Below are positions 10,700-23,193 of a DNA stretch of 64,000 nucleotides, piece after piece. The DNA is from Galaxea fascicularis (Eukaryota; Cnidaria; Anthozoa; Scleractinia; Euphylliidae): assembly GCA_948470475.1 (NCBI GenBank), contig OX419336.1, positions 9,224,169-9,288,168 on the forward strand, given 5' to 3'. Below the pieces are notes generated by a model, which was given only the letters and a program-made list of their open reading frames with translations, did not search any database and was not told the DNA's origin. Every line of letters begins with the position of its first letter. Position 1 is the stretch's first letter. Both the position numbers and the translations under genes were made by a program.

Positions 10700-12430
10700 T
10701 CACTTTTGATACTAAATTGGTCATGGCGCTCGATTCCCCTCAAACGTTAAGTCTTTGATCTTGTGATTCTATGAAGGAAGAATTCTGCAATAAATAGGGT
10801 ACCTGGGCTGTGCAGCAGGCGGTTGAACATGCGTATTGATCGACAAGTTCTTTGCTTTTCTTTTACTGATTAACAAAAGTTCCCTTAGCTTGAATTTTTT
10901 TTTTTGAAAGAACAATTCCATTAAATATCAGTTGTATGTATATCAGATGGCAAAGACATGGGAATGAGGTTCCGTAGCTCTTTGAAAACCATCCTTGTCA
11001 AGTCGTACACATGACCAGTTCTGGCTCCTCGACAAGTTTCATGATATCTATCGTTTCGACGGAAGAAGCGTTGTTCCTTTTCATAATAATCAAGTCTCGA
11101 ACTGGCAGAACATTTGCGGACTGTACGTCTGAGTCCATTAAACTGAGCAGTGCGTGTACACTTATTCCCACAGATCACGAACGTGGTGATGAAAATGACA
11201 TTATATTAAAAAGGTTGGACGCATAAGGAGTCTCGAAAGGGTTTTTCGCTGCTGTAGTATTCGTGAAACGATGAAAGATTTCAAAGAAGGATATTTGATG
11301 GTGTGGGCAAACTATGAGTCTCTTTGCAACTCTATTGTATACTTTAAGGGTGCTTGTGACGTTACATCAGTTACCATGGCAACGCGCCAGGTCCACAAAA
11401 AGGTCCTCTAAATGTCAGTTTTGTAAATTATCTTAAACACTAATTCGGTGACCTACCGTTTTCATTTCTTTGTTTGAAAGTTCCCTAAATTCTTTAACTT
11501 TTCAGACAGTTTGGCAAAAAGTTATCTAGTAGAATTCAATACACATGAAAAAAAAAAAACGCGTTTTATGGTTTACTGAAAATTCTACTGCATAATTTCC
11601 CCCGAAATTTATATTTGAAGTGTCGTCATGAATGGTGCGTGCATGCATGCGAAAAATCAAGGTAGGTCACCGAGCAAAATTTCGAGCCAAACACAAATGT
11701 TTTCCGCAGATTTCCTCTCCGGTTCGTGCGATTTTAGTTTCTCTGATATTTTTACCTCGAAATCAACGTAGCTTAAGAGTCCAACGAGGAAAAGACATTG
11801 GTAGCACGTATATAAACGTTTGGCAGTTCTTTGTTCTTCTTTATAAGTATACGAACTGACCACCTTTAGCTACTTGTAAACTTTACAGTTATTTTACCAT
11901 TTGCCATGGTTTATGTTATGTGTTTTCTATCATCAATCCAACGAAATCAAGTTAAATCATTTCAGAGAAAACAAGCCATAGACACTAAACTTTTTTCCAA
12001 TTTTATCCAAGAGATAAGGGATGACCCTGGCAACGTTGGGCCGACGTTTTCAAGTTGGTGATCTCATTTCCGTTCGAACCAGTTGTGAATTGCTTACGTT
12101 CACTGGATAGCTTTGTCAGTTTTGTTACTGTACGTGTGGTCTAGTGAAGACGACGGTTTGTAAAACCCTGTGCAAACGAACTCAACATGTTAGCCGAGTG
12201 TGTGCATACGATCGCAACATTCCTGGCAGCATTGCGTGAAACTTACTCCGCAAGGGATTTCTTGGATCGATATTTAGCCAGAAACAACGTGTGCCATGGT
12301 TACTAGCATTCAGTGCGCAAGCGCCAGCCCAACGTTGTTTGAACCGTGCAAACGAACGCAACATTTTGCGACACGCTTTATTAATTACGACAACAAAGGA
12401 AATGTTCTAAACGTTTTAGTGTTAGTATGC
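10700..12430. other. No gene seen downstream of the GPCR
   Basis: This sequence lies 3' of the minus-strand GPCR. It contains a poly-A run near 11,550 and chance frames only. Any 3' UTR of the receptor would lie in the upper part of this interval. Confidence 0.45.
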
Positions 12431-12434
12431 AAAG

Positions 12435-15272
12435 TTATTGACGGCTTAAGTTAGGTGGCGGCAAAATCCTTTGGCCAATACTAACTGCTGACATTCTCCC
12501 ATCATCGGCTGTGACCGTGTCGGGTGAATTCCGCCTGGACAAAACAGGGGATGGGACGGGTGTTATCCGAGGAGGAGTACCACTGTTCGAAGATGCTACA
12601 ACTCCAGCTTTCTTCATGGCGACCATTGTTGCTGCTCTGAAAGCCTCTGTGGTGTTGCTCTCGGGGTGAAGGAGTATTACACGTAATTTAGGAGCGTACA
12701 TTATGCACAGCACGGCATACCCCGAGCCGAGGACGGCTACGCAAAACACGAAATTTCGCGTAGAACCAGTGCTGTCGTAAAACGCGGGAAAGAAGCTCAG
12801 CCAGAAGACAGAGAATGCGAACATGGCGAAGCAGATGTACTTGGCCTCGTTGAAGTTTTCAGGAAGTTTCCTAGCTTTGAAAGCAAAGTATGTGCACAGC
12901 AGTGCCAAGACCATCACGTATGCTAGAATTACAATGTTAAGTAGTTCGTTTGAAGAGCCGCAGCTGACTAACTGCCACCCCTCTCTTGAAGGGTCAGCTT
13001 TACGTGTGACTTCTGGTCCATGGACAATAAACCAGACTGTTGTTAGGGTAATGGGAACTAGCGTCATAGCAGCTGCAACGATAGCCTGTATCTTGTTACT
13101 GATAAGGTAACTGCCACCGGCAGTCAGCCGAGACCTGGCTTTAAATATGCGCAGGAGTCGATCCGTTTTTAACAGCATGATGGCAGTGCAGAGAGTGAAG
13201 GGGATGCCAAAGAAAAGCGGAAGCACGGTGCAGCCAGCTACTGTCGGCTTTCCGATCATCAAAAACGGAAGCACGAAGATTGCTACAATACATACCAGGT
13301 GCACGAACGAGAGTTCGCGATTGGACGCTTTCACCAAAGCCGTATCGCGATATTTGTAGAACACTGCCAGAACGCCGTTTGAAATGATCAAGCCAATGAC
13401 AGCGAGAATGGTCGTGCTAATGCCCTCTGCATTTTCCCACTTTAGGTAGTCTGATTTCAATTTCACGCAGATCGTTCTAGGAGCGTTCGACACAAACCCC
13501 TCTTCGCATTTCTGGCAAGGGTTTTGTCCGGGGGCAGCTTTTACAGAGCCTTTTGCGCACTTTACACATTTCCAGCAACAAGGTACGCTGCCCTGGACAG
13601 GGTAATGTCCCGGATCACAGGGATCGGCACAAATTGACTTCGGTTTTTCTAAAGTCCATCCGTTCCAGACAATCTTGGATTTATTTTCCAGTGAAAGTTT
13701 CCCATCATTGCCATTCCATATGCCGATCTCCTCAAACTTCATTCCATTCCCCTCATCTTGTTGAAGGTTTTTGATGGTGTATGATCCATATCGGAGGTCA
13801 CCATTCTCGTTGAACATGATTTCGGACCCAGACCTTCCCGGGAATGACACATTCCTCAAGAACTGCCCAATAACGCTTGGTTTTATTAATGACTCATTAA
13901 CAGAAGGACATTTCCCTCCCTGTAAGAGACTTTCTCCATCTTTGCAGCTGAGAATATTTTTCACGGCATGAAAGACCGCGTATATCGCATCCATGACATT
14001 CGTGTACTTGTTACGAGGCAGCAAGTTTGCACTTGGCCTGGAGAAGTTTCTAGAACATAATATATTTACATTCGGCCGCTTGGTCGTGTAGAAGTAATAA
14101 TTTTCCTCTAAAATCTTCCGGTTGGATAATGTAAGATTACTCATGTCCTGTTTGAAACAACTAAACCTACTCTCCCAGTATTCCCACATCCACGGATTAT
14201 GCTCGGTATTATTTGGCAGTAACCGTATTAAGTGCTCCTCATAAGCTGCATGTTTCTTCAGCAAAGGCAGTACTCCAAGCATTCCTCCGACAACGTTTTC
14301 ATCCAGCGTTTTAAGCTGGTACGCGTCCCCCCAGGTTTCTGTTCCGATCCAAGTCTTGCCACTAAGCTTTTGACGCGATGCTTCGTTCAAGAAACCCAAA
14401 GCGTTTGGCCGTTCACACCATAAAATGATCACCCTGGCTTTTGGCTCATTCTTAAGAGAGTCTATCACCTGCCGTAACTCCTCTTGAGATAACGAAGGAT
14501 TGAAAATCATTTCCAAGGCAATGCAAATATCCCGCTTTTTCAGTTCCGTTCGCAGAGAATCGACGCCAGCGCGGCCGTAGGCATTGTCAGATGCAATTAC
14601 GGACACATAGGTCCAACCAAAATGCTTCAACAAATCGGCCAGAGCTTGAGCTTGGTATGTATCGGAAGGTAGCGTCCTGAAAAACGAGGGATAAACGCTT
14701 TTGTCGCTAAGCAGTACACTAGTCGACGAGTAGCTAATCTGCGGGGTATCGTCCACCCCTAAGAGGTTCGCCACGCTTATAGATATTGGTGACGAAGCTG
14801 CCCCAATGACGGCCGATATGAATGTCTGTTTTTCCTTGCATTTACAATAGCGAGTAGAACAGTTCTTCCCAGTAGTGTTATTGCTACCACTAGAATTGCC
14901 CGCGTCGAGAACAAAATCCAACGCAGCCTTTAATGCCACAGGGACATCGTTGCAGGAATCTCTAATGTCATAACCGAAAGTAAAATTGGGCTTTGTTAAA
15001 GTATGGTTGCGGTTGATTTCTTGGATTGTAAACAACATGGCTTCCACCCAGTTCAGTCCGTAGAGGTTAATGTCGTAGGACAGTTTTGTCCCTTCGGTAG
15101 GTTTTATTATGTGGACGGGAAAAAACCCACCGAGTATCAAGTCACCACGAAGGTTTGAGATCCGGCCGGGATTGGCACAATGTAGCGAGTGATTTGTTTT
15201 CGCCGAACAGCCATTGTTCAAAATGATCAGTAGAATCCAAAAGGTAAATATGAAGAGCGACATGTTGTACAT
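12435..15272 (-). CDS. Class C GPCR, metabotropic glutamate receptor-like
   Basis: This is an intact single-exon frame of 945 aa. Residues 1-24 form a hydrophobic signal peptide. A Venus-flytrap ligand-binding domain spans about 40-500; it includes A-S-S-P-I-S-I-S near 159 and S-Y-S-S-T-S near 180, the Ser/Thr positions that hold the amino-acid ligand in mGluRs, then F-R-T-L-P-S-D-T-Y-Q-A-Q-A. A nine-cysteine-type linker domain (about 548-602) follows, then seven membrane helices (about 616-861). The sixth region carries P-E-N-F-N-E-A-K and the end of the seventh A-P-K-L, both mGluR hallmarks. The Ser/Pro-rich tail has about 80 residues. The start ATG is followed by another at codon 4; either would keep the signal peptide. 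It probably senses glutamate or another amino acid at the plasma membrane and couples to G proteins. Vertebrate mGluR genes have many introns, so an intronless copy suggests a retroposed or secondarily intronless lineage. Confidence 0.93.
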   Translation of the reverse strand: MYNMSLFIFTFWILLIILNNGCSAKTNHSLHCANPGRISNLRGDLILGGFFPVHIIKPTEGTKLSYDINLYGLNWVEAMLFTIQEINRNHTLTKPNFTFGYDIRDSCNDVPVALKAALDFVLDAGNSSGSNNTTGKNCSTRYCKCKEKQTFISAVIGAASSPISISVANLLGVDDTPQISYSSTSVLLSDKSVYPSFFRTLPSDTYQAQALADLLKHFGWTYVSVIASDNAYGRAGVDSLRTELKKRDICIALEMIFNPSLSQEELRQVIDSLKNEPKARVIILWCERPNALGFLNEASRQKLSGKTWIGTETWGDAYQLKTLDENVVGGMLGVLPLLKKHAAYEEHLIRLLPNNTEHNPWMWEYWESRFSCFKQDMSNLTLSNRKILEENYYFYTTKRPNVNILCSRNFSRPSANLLPRNKYTNVMDAIYAVFHAVKNILSCKDGESLLQGGKCPSVNESLIKPSVIGQFLRNVSFPGRSGSEIMFNENGDLRYGSYTIKNLQQDEGNGMKFEEIGIWNGNDGKLSLENKSKIVWNGWTLEKPKSICADPCDPGHYPVQGSVPCCWKCVKCAKGSVKAAPGQNPCQKCEEGFVSNAPRTICVKLKSDYLKWENAEGISTTILAVIGLIISNGVLAVFYKYRDTALVKASNRELSFVHLVCIVAIFVLPFLMIGKPTVAGCTVLPLFFGIPFTLCTAIMLLKTDRLLRIFKARSRLTAGGSYLISNKIQAIVAAAMTLVPITLTTVWFIVHGPEVTRKADPSREGWQLVSCGSSNELLNIVILAYVMVLALLCTYFAFKARKLPENFNEAKYICFAMFAFSVFWLSFFPAFYDSTGSTRNFVFCVAVLGSGYAVLCIMYAPKLRVILLHPESNTTEAFRAATMVAMKKAGVVASSNSGTPPRITPVPSPVLSRRNSPDTVTADDGRMSAVSIGQRILPPPNLSRQ

Positions 15273-16490
15273 GATAACCCGTAGTGTTCTTTTCCACCAA
15301 GGCTAAACGGCAGTTGATGTTAAGCCTTAAATTGACGCGATGAAATCAGGAACCGGTGTCATATGTTAGGTCTCACTAGCGGCAGAAACATCAGTCACAG
15401 AAAAAGATCAACAATGCTTCCCACCAGCCTCATTAAACATCTTTTCAATAACGATGTAAGCGAAAACATTTATTATTAGCTCCAACAGTGACTGACGTCT
15501 CAATCGGCTAACACAAACGTCAAAGGATTATAAATAACGACAGCACAACCGAGCAGATTTTCCTACCTTGAGCAAATTGTACTCATTGTACCGAATGAAT
15601 TCTCTGAAAGTATCACTTTCGGCTCCAGCAGTTATTATTATTATTTTGACCGTGGGCCTTTTGCGAGTCGCAAATCGGGAGCTTTCCACGCACTGTTTAT
15701 TTCACAAGTTTGTTTGAACAGGCAACAAGGAATATCATTTAACCGCGTTCTTTCCACGAAATTCCCGATTTTGACCATAAAGCAGTCGTTTCTTGCCTTC
15801 CACATCTTGCAGAGGCAATGATGTCACGGAAAATTACTCGAGATAGCCTTCATTATTTCAGTTAGGCATCTAAGAGGAATTATTTAGGCGGCAGAGACCG
15901 ACGTCATTGGTAAGTAAACAAATCCTGAAATCATAGATTCGTTTGAACAAACGCATATTGAAAGGTCCGGCTTCGCACCAATCGGACGCACGGAAAATTG
16001 ACATTGTGTTTTTACTACAAACGCATTCAGTTTGTCACGCGAAAAGGGCATTTCAAACGAATAGCTCATTCATAAATGGATGAGGGCTTTTTCTGCTACA
16101 GTTTCGTTAAACATCTGAAAAGGTACAGTATTGTATTGAAGGAATGTCTGGCAGTTAAAGCCAAGGATCCTCCTAAAACGAACGTGCAATAAATGATCCG
16201 TGTAATAAATGATCCAGTTGACAAATGGTAAAGTGTCACTGACGTTCAAAGAGTGCATTTTGCACAAAAGAACTAATGTCTATGCAAATCGCACATAACT
16301 TTAATAGTTGTTATCGGTGGTTATCTTTTATTTGCATCTGCTCTTGAAAACGTCCGAAAAGACAGCCTGTCGGGAGGATCCAAATTGCATGTTGTGGTTC
16401 ACGTTTATTCTTGCCGTTTGGTTTCGTTTTCCTGTGTTTCAAACTCATTGACATACATTACCATATCCCAAAACAAAGAAAATAAGTTTT
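15273..16490. other. 5' flank of the GPCR, no gene seen
   Basis: This region should hold the receptor promoter and 5' UTR. I see no clear TATA box. A short ATT microsatellite lies near 15,635. Frames are short and unconvincing. Confidence 0.4.
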
Positions 16491-16491
16491 A

Positions 16492-17086
16492 AGGGACCGT
16501 TCATTTTTTAAGGGATAGGGGGGGGCTGGTGGGATTTGGGGGGGGGGGGGGCACGCGAAAAAATATGGCTTTAAAGGGGGGGCTGCCCCAAAAAAAAAGA
16601 AGGAAAGGGGGGGTCAGGCGAAATTCTGAGATAAAAAAAAGTGGAATGAAGTTTTCACAAATTGATAAGAAATTCTGCTTTATTCACGAAATATGAACAT
16701 CTGTTCTATGCTAGAGTGATTTTACATAACCCGTGAAATAGATACTATACAATTACAATTAATAATACACATTAATTCTGTTGTTTTCTTTTGTTTAATT
16801 ATAACTTTTTCGCACTGATAGTTAGATACTGTTTCACAGGTTAAGTAAAATCACTCTAAAACAGTTCCAAAGTAACAAACTCCTTTATAACAACGTTTAT
16901 TAAAATACCAGGTGCAGCTTTTTTTGGAGGAGGGAGGGAGGGGGGGGGGGTCAACGCAAAAAAATTCCTTTTGAGGGGGGGTCATGTTAGAAAATTGGCA
17001 AGCTGAGGGGGGGTCATACAATTGCTACATGGCATTCCCCCAAATCCCACCAGCCCCCCCTATCCCTTAAAAAATGAACGGTCCCT
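16492..17086. mobile_element. MITE with G-tract inverted ends
   Basis: The ends AGGGACCGTTCATTTTTTAA and TTAAAAAATGAACGGTCCCT are perfect inverted repeats. The similarity continues for about 55 bp through a G-run and GCTGGTGGGATTTGGGG. A second internal inverted repeat (AGTGATTTTAC against GTAAAATCACT, about 16,711 and 16,845) makes the whole 595-bp unit foldable. It is non-coding. Confidence 0.75.
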
Positions 17087-17697
17087 AAACCAAGGATAAA
17101 ATTGAAACACAACATATTTATATCATTAGCTTCTCTTTCATATGTCGCTTAGCTACAGTTTTTGATAGCGCATCAAAAACCTCTTTCAGTGCACCAGTGT
17201 CTTGGTCTGAGGAAACTTTGTAACAAGGTTTGGCCTTCAGTCCTTTCGCTCACACAGTGCAGCACATTCGACAAAAAGCATACGGGACATCGCGAAACCC
17301 CCTCTATGATCCCTAAAAAAAGTCCTGTTTTGGCGAAAGAAAACGCATTTTTGGTGTGGATGCAAGACCAAAACGTTGAAACATTTTCAGATTAGTATAG
17401 GCGATATCATTGAATTTGCTCGAGTACAATTCAGTACAGCCAGTTTGAATTGGTAATAGGCACCTTGAGCGAAGCCATTTGTAGAATGGAAACCCGTCAA
17501 GATAATCATCAATTTGCGTCGATGATTGGCAGCCAATTATATTATTCCTATTATTTCTATTTTTATGGAAGGAATATTTTGAATATATTTACCGTAAATG
17601 TATACCAACTGTCTAAAAAGTCGGCCCTCCTGTGGCGGCTTCATTGATTTTGTGTGTGTGTGCGGCGTCAACTATGGTGGCCGAGCGCTCAACGATG

Positions 17698-17799
17698 ATA
17701 TGGCGGGCTATGAGAATGCTCGGCTGGCTTCAAACAATTCATTTCGAAATTCGAAATGAAATGTTTGATGCGCCCTAGCGCTCTCATAGCCCGCTATAT
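17698..17799. repeat. Hairpin-forming inverted repeat
   Basis: The arms are ATATGGCGGGCTATGAGA and TCTCATAGCCCGCTATAT, converging on the palindromic centre TTTCGAAATTCGAAA. A small MITE is the likeliest origin. Confidence 0.6.
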
Positions 17800-19340
17800 C
17801 CTTGGTCAGTGGTTCTGTAAACAAGAACAACAGTTGACTCCCGCGCGCTTTTAACGAGAATACTAAGAGAATGCTTCTAACGAGAATCCTTGTCAACTGG
17901 TTTGCCTCCCGCCAGTTGGGATTCTTATCATGTTATGTTTATTTGAATTATCTGTTTCTTTGGATTTAAGTGGAGTGCCTGTAAACTAACTTAGATAGCT
18001 AAGTGCACTTCCACTGTAACGAGATGGCCGGACGTTCTCACAAGCTTTTCTAAGTTAAACTGCTTTTAAAATCGTAATGTCCACCGGTCTTTTCTCTCCT
18101 GTTTAATTTTTGATTTTTTAATGTTTTTGCTTCTTTCTACTGTTTTTTTTTTTTTATTTTCGTTTTTTATTACCCCGATTCTAGTTTCCGTCTTTTTTTT
18201 ACTGAAAAGAAAAAAAAAATTTCACAACAGAAAAAGGAAAAAGAAGTATTTTTACAAGCGGACAACCTTGGCTCCCCATGCCCGCGTTAAAAATGAATAT
18301 CCTTGAAACACCAAACGGGCTTCTGGTCGCAATGCAAGAGCCGAGAGATTCATTTCCATGCCATCAAATTTCCCTCCGGCAACAGAAAATAATAACCTCT
18401 GGCACCCAGGTGGTAGAAGCGGGCAGAAAAGTTGATAACAGCAAAACAGCAAGAAATTGCATTTCATTAGAATGGCTCGGCATATTTCCCCGACGTCGTC
18501 ACCGCATAGGTCTTTTGACCAATAACAAACTCATAACAGCAGACGAGCAGTGAATACAATAGTTCCTGTGGTTTGAAGACAGCTCGATATCCCGGAATCT
18601 CTTTGTTAAATATCCCGTAACCCGATGACGCCTTATGGGGCCTCATGACTGTGTGGCCGTGAATGTAGATACGTTTGCCTTTGTTGCAGCTTATCTAGTA
18701 TCCAGATCTCCTGGGTACGACGCCGAAGAAGAGATCTGGTCAAGTAAGAAAATACAGATCTCGCTTTCGGCTTCGTCCACAAGAGATCTGTTTACGAGGT
18801 TAGTTCGTGTGTCGATACCCTCGGGACCGAAGTGTGCGCCTTACTGGCGGATATAAGCGTGGTAGTTTCGGCGGAGAAATTTGCTGGGACCCTGCTTTCG
18901 TGGGGTCTACGCACTAACGAGAGGAGCATACTTCTGGGAGGTGTCCACACGCGGAAGTACCATTGTACCACTGATCAGTACATGTGACCAGAAATAGAAA
19001 ATGAAGAGACATGGAAAAAATTAAACGAGTCGACAACTTGTCTGTAAAATACCAAGCTCATCAGGTTGGCTTGCACCACAGTAACTGGAATGAGAACTAG
19101 CTCTTTTCATGCACGGTCAATGATTACATGCACTCTAGTTAACGGCTGTCAGTTTGTTCAGTTTTATTTTTTTTCCACATTACTGCACCTGTTGAAACAT
19201 CTCACCAGTATCCAAACCTTCACAATTATCACACAAAGTTCATTGCCAATAAATAACGTTGTACCGCTCGAAGCCATAAATAAATAAATACTGCGCATGC
19301 ATTCGTCTTACATGTTTACATTGAATCACTAACCTAGTAG
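17800..19340. other. No gene seen
   Basis: T-rich and A-rich runs at 18,110-18,245 are followed by moderately GC-richer sequence (18,250-18,960) with overlapping short frames on both strands. No domain or RNA family is recognised. Confidence 0.4.
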
Positions 19341-19551
19341 AGAAGTTTTCAATTGAGTGTCGTAAAATTACTTCAGCCAATCACAACTAACCGACACTGC
19401 GCAAATGGGGCAATCAGAATTCGAAGTAAATGCATGTAACAGGAGGGAAAACGCGCGCATGCGAATGATTTTGGTTTTGCCTCCGAATGGTTCAGAGGGT
19501 AGCAAAACCAAAGCAAACGCAATTTACTTTGAAAAGTTGATTGAAAAGCGC
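19341..19551. mobile_element. MITE, AGTTTTCAATTGAGTG family copy 1
   Basis: The left end reads AGTTTTCAATTGAGTG and the right end carries the diverged complement. The interior contains CAATCACAA and CAATCAGAATT segments shared with the copy at 23,332-23,594. It is non-coding. Confidence 0.5.
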
Positions 19552-19799
19552 TCCAGTAAATACAGTGTATATACAAAGGACTTCCTTTTTTTGTGGTACC
19601 AATAATCTTACTGGCATGTAGAGTAAAAAATGGCAGTTAAGTTAAATACACGTATCTGGCTGCTAACATATAATTAGTAGCATGGACATTTTAACAACCC
19701 TATTATTCTCAAGAAATTGCTCCAACATGCAATCATTTATCAGAACCCTTCTTTGGGAACAAAGCTTCAATGTGGACAGGCCGGCGCTGCCAGCAACTA

Positions 19800-20173
19800 G
19801 AGAGTTTTAGCAGTGACCACGGCGACGGCAACGGCAACGAAACCTTCAGTTCAAAATATAACTTTTTTTGTATCTCTTTCGCGATTACTGAAATTTGTTT
19901 AACTTGGAAAATGCTGGCGACCTGTCCAGCAACTACATACTATAAACGGCGTTAAATTAGGGAAAAACAAAGAAAACTGAGTTTGCTGTCACTCGCTCAG
20001 GTTCTCAAGAGAACATAAAACTTGGCAATTTCGCGTTGTTGTTTTGCAGAGGACGGCAAAGAAATGTACCAAAATGTAAAATGCACGTGCAGAGCGATTG
20101 CTTTCGCTCATTAAACCATCATTTTGTTTTGTCGCGTTCTCGTTGCCGTTACCGTCCTAGTCCTAGACTCCCT
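19800..20173. mobile_element. Diverged MITE with CGGCAACGGCAACGA ends
   Basis: A left arm containing GACGGCAACGGCAACGA faces a right arm containing TCGTTGCCGTTACCGTCCTAG. The termini are imperfect (AGAGAGTTT against AGACTCCCT). It is non-coding. Confidence 0.45.
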
Positions 20174-20336
20174 ATTAACTGTGCAATGACTGCCAATAAA
20201 GAAAAAAAAATGTGACCAATATGTTACATTTCATCAATAAAGGACGACACAGCCACGTATTATAGTCACACGTTACTGTTTATAATCCTTCATGGAAGGA
20301 CTACAGCTGTCTTAACGAACTCCTTAAAATTAAATT

Positions 20337-21144
20337 AGAGACCTTAAGCAACAGGACGGGAAGAGACGCCGGCGACGGGAAATCCGGGAAGTCTGGGGCG
20401 AGACCGGCGTCGTGTTCTTCTCGCTTGAGCTCGTTAAGCAACATCGCGACGGTGACTTCCCGTCAAAATATTAAAACTAAACAAGCAAAGCAAAAGGAAC
20501 AACAAAGTAAATAAAGGCAAGAGAAAAAAGGTTTACGACTAGAGAAATGCTAACTCAGTTGTGGCATGAAGGAGACCATACTCGTTGCATCCGGAATTAA
20601 TTTCAAAGCAAAGAGCGCTTGAAAATTCATGCATGGCCTTAGAAAGCATAAAAATACCGGCTTTGTACATCAACGAGAATTTGCTTGAAAGCCACTCATC
20701 ACCCTACAAGCTTCTTGTCATTGCTCTGGTAAGTGAACTAAACATCCCTTTCAAGATTTCTGACGGTAGAAGACGGCATAGAAAATGCACACATTGGAGG
20801 TCTTGGCATACCGAAACGATTTCTTTGAGCTTGAGGATTTGTCTGCTTCAGGGACGACGTTCATCTTAAATTTTCTCTAAAAATGCTGTAAAACGGGACA
20901 CCGGAAAGATGATTCTTTACGATTCTTGTGAACTGAAATCTAAGTAAGTCGTAGCACAAGACGAAAAAGTTTGGCATGGAAAGCGACCTTGTCCGCACAA
21001 CGTGAAAACAGTGAAAATGGCGTTGTCGACATGAGGACGACGGGAGACTGCTGACCACTTCTTTACTTCTGCGTATGACTGAACCATAAAATGGACTTCC
21101 GGTACGCTGTCCTCGTGTCTCCCGTCCTGTTGCTTAAGGTCTCT
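20337..21144. mobile_element. MITE-like element with AGAGACCTTAAGCAACAGG ends
   Basis: The terminal repeats AGAGACCTTAAGCAACAGG and CCTGTTGCTTAAGGTCTCT are perfect complements. They are flanked by ATT on both sides, consistent with a 3-bp target duplication. The 808-bp body has two weak overlapping frames but no recognised transposase. Confidence 0.7.
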
Positions 21145-22708
21145 ATTATTTAGCAAAACTATAACGTATTGCGTTATTATGACTGGAATGACTGTATAAA
21201 ATTTACTTATGATGCCGCACTTTAATACAAACCTGGAAAAGGAAGGCATTCTCTGACAAATAAGTGCGATCAACAAGTTAGGATGAGTTAGGTTCTGTCC
21301 GATATTCTACCCTTGGGTCTCCTAGTTTGGGAATCCCATCCCAAGCTTTAGAATGACAATAAAAATTTAGGAAGAACCATCAACAGCAAATAAAGATAGA
21401 AAAGCATTAGCAAGTAATTAAATCCCCTTGAGACAAAACGTTCTTTTTTCTTTCAATTCCCTGACGCTGAAAATTGTGTCCCCTAAATACAAACTACAGG
21501 TTCCACTGCTATCGCTGAAAACGCTGGCTTTCCTGTTTTTTCCCATCCCCGACCCGTTACTTTCCCCATAGCCCAACGACCCCCTCTGCTAAACCCTCTC
21601 CTATTTCGCCCCTTCGTCCCTTTAGATACTGTAGACCACCAACATACACGCACTGACGTATTGGCTATTATAGTGCTTAAAACTTGCCGTTTCACAGAAT
21701 AACTCACAATTCTTAGTTTTCAGGTATAAAATTAGTAAAGTTGTTGCTATTGTTCTGTTACTTTGAGGCTTATTTGTATATATTACGGTTTTGCTCAAAC
21801 AGTTTTATACAGCTTAGACTTTCGAAAATCTTAATAACACGATATCACCATCAAACGCTCCATCTATCTCTTCTCCATCCCGTTCTCAGTTTTTCAAACA
21901 ATTTAATGATACTTCCCACTTGGGGAGGGCTTAATTGATGGCTTATCATAATGAGAGAAGCGTTTCGTTAACGTTACTGTACACACACAATAAGATATTA
22001 TTTGTAACAGTAATTAAAATTGTTTAGACATTATTTTAAGTGGAATCCACATTTTGTTGTCTCTTTATCTGTTTACCTAACAGAATCAAACATTGCCAAA
22101 CTCTGTTTGATTGATTCGTCCTGAAAGGAAAGATTAAACTAAATAAATAACAAATAATTATTTATTTCGCTTTATCTTTCAGGTTAGATTACTCATTTTG
22201 TTCAAAGCCGAACTTACATTTAGGCTAGATCATTCGTTTTGTATAAAAATTGCAAAAACGCAAACACCAAACATGAAAGAATTAATTATTATAGATAAAT
22301 TCAGAGCACCTTTTAAGCTGTTAGATTTTATCGAGTACATTTTCAATTTTACCAGGGTTACACCAATGGCCTCTGAGCTGCGCAAGCCATTGTTCTCTGC
22401 TAGTTAATAACTTATGCTTAGAAGAAATTCGTCTAATCCTTTAAACCGACTGAGATCAAAATGTTAATTCCCTTTGGTTGCCCCTATACGTGTACATTTC
22501 CTATAGAAGTACAGGGAGAAATTGTTAAAATATCAAGCAAGTAAGTTCATCTTGTGTGATCCTGACATTAATTCTCCTGACCACTTTGTTTTATTAAGTG
22601 CTGATATTACAGAGAGAAATTTGATGCTGATCACTGTTAGGCTATAAAGGGTTGACTGAATTAGAGTTAAAGTTTGCTTTTAAAGACACTTGTTAGAAAA
22701 ATGTTTGT
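21145..22708. other. No gene seen; may hold the 3' end of the calcium-sensor gene
   Basis: This is AT-rich sequence downstream of the minus-strand EF-hand gene. The missing last coding exon (about 12-16 codons in related genes) may lie here or in 22,709-23,193, but I could not identify it with confidence. Confidence 0.35.
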
Positions 22709-23051
22709 ACCGTATTTATTCGAATAAGCGCCCACCCTAAGAGCTCAAAATCTTTATAAGTGCCCAACACCATCATCCTCCCAACAAAATACACTTCTGT
22801 ACAAGCCACGTGTAAAGTAAGAGGAGCATCGGTTCTGTTGTAATAAACTTTTATATTGTTTATGGCTTGTTCGTGTTGGCTTTTGCACTTTGTTTTGTTT
22901 TGTTGAAGCAAAATGAACTTCAATCTCTTGTTTAGCTATTCTCTAAAAATCGGTGCCCTCGCTTGCTGAAAATGTTGGAAAAATAACAAACACCCACTCG
23001 CGAAAAAGCATCCACATAAGTGCCAATGGCGGTTATTTGAATAAATATGGT
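22709..23051. mobile_element. MITE with ACCGTATTTATTCGAATAA ends
   Basis: The left end ACCGTATTTATTCGAATAA mirrors the right end TTATTTGAATAAATATGGT with a few mismatches, and AAGCGCC faces GGCG just inside. It is 343 bp and non-coding. Confidence 0.6.
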
Positions 23052-23193
23052 TAAGTCTATAAAAGCCATGCGGAATGGCCGTAACAGGACATGCAAACTT
23101 ATCTGCACACACATGTTCTGGGCCACGATCATTTCGCCACGGTCAATTCCACGACTTACCTTCAAATATGCACACACCCCTTTTTTTCCTTAC

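Noticed and set aside
18785..18965. Possible structured small RNA
   Set aside because: Short stems such as GACCC/GGGGTC are present, but no known snRNA core sequence or promoter element could be matched.
22500..22590. Last exon of the calcium-sensor gene (acceptor before GATCACACAAG or GAAATGTACACG)
   Set aside because: Both give very short tails unlike the conserved family C-terminus, so I left the exon unassigned.
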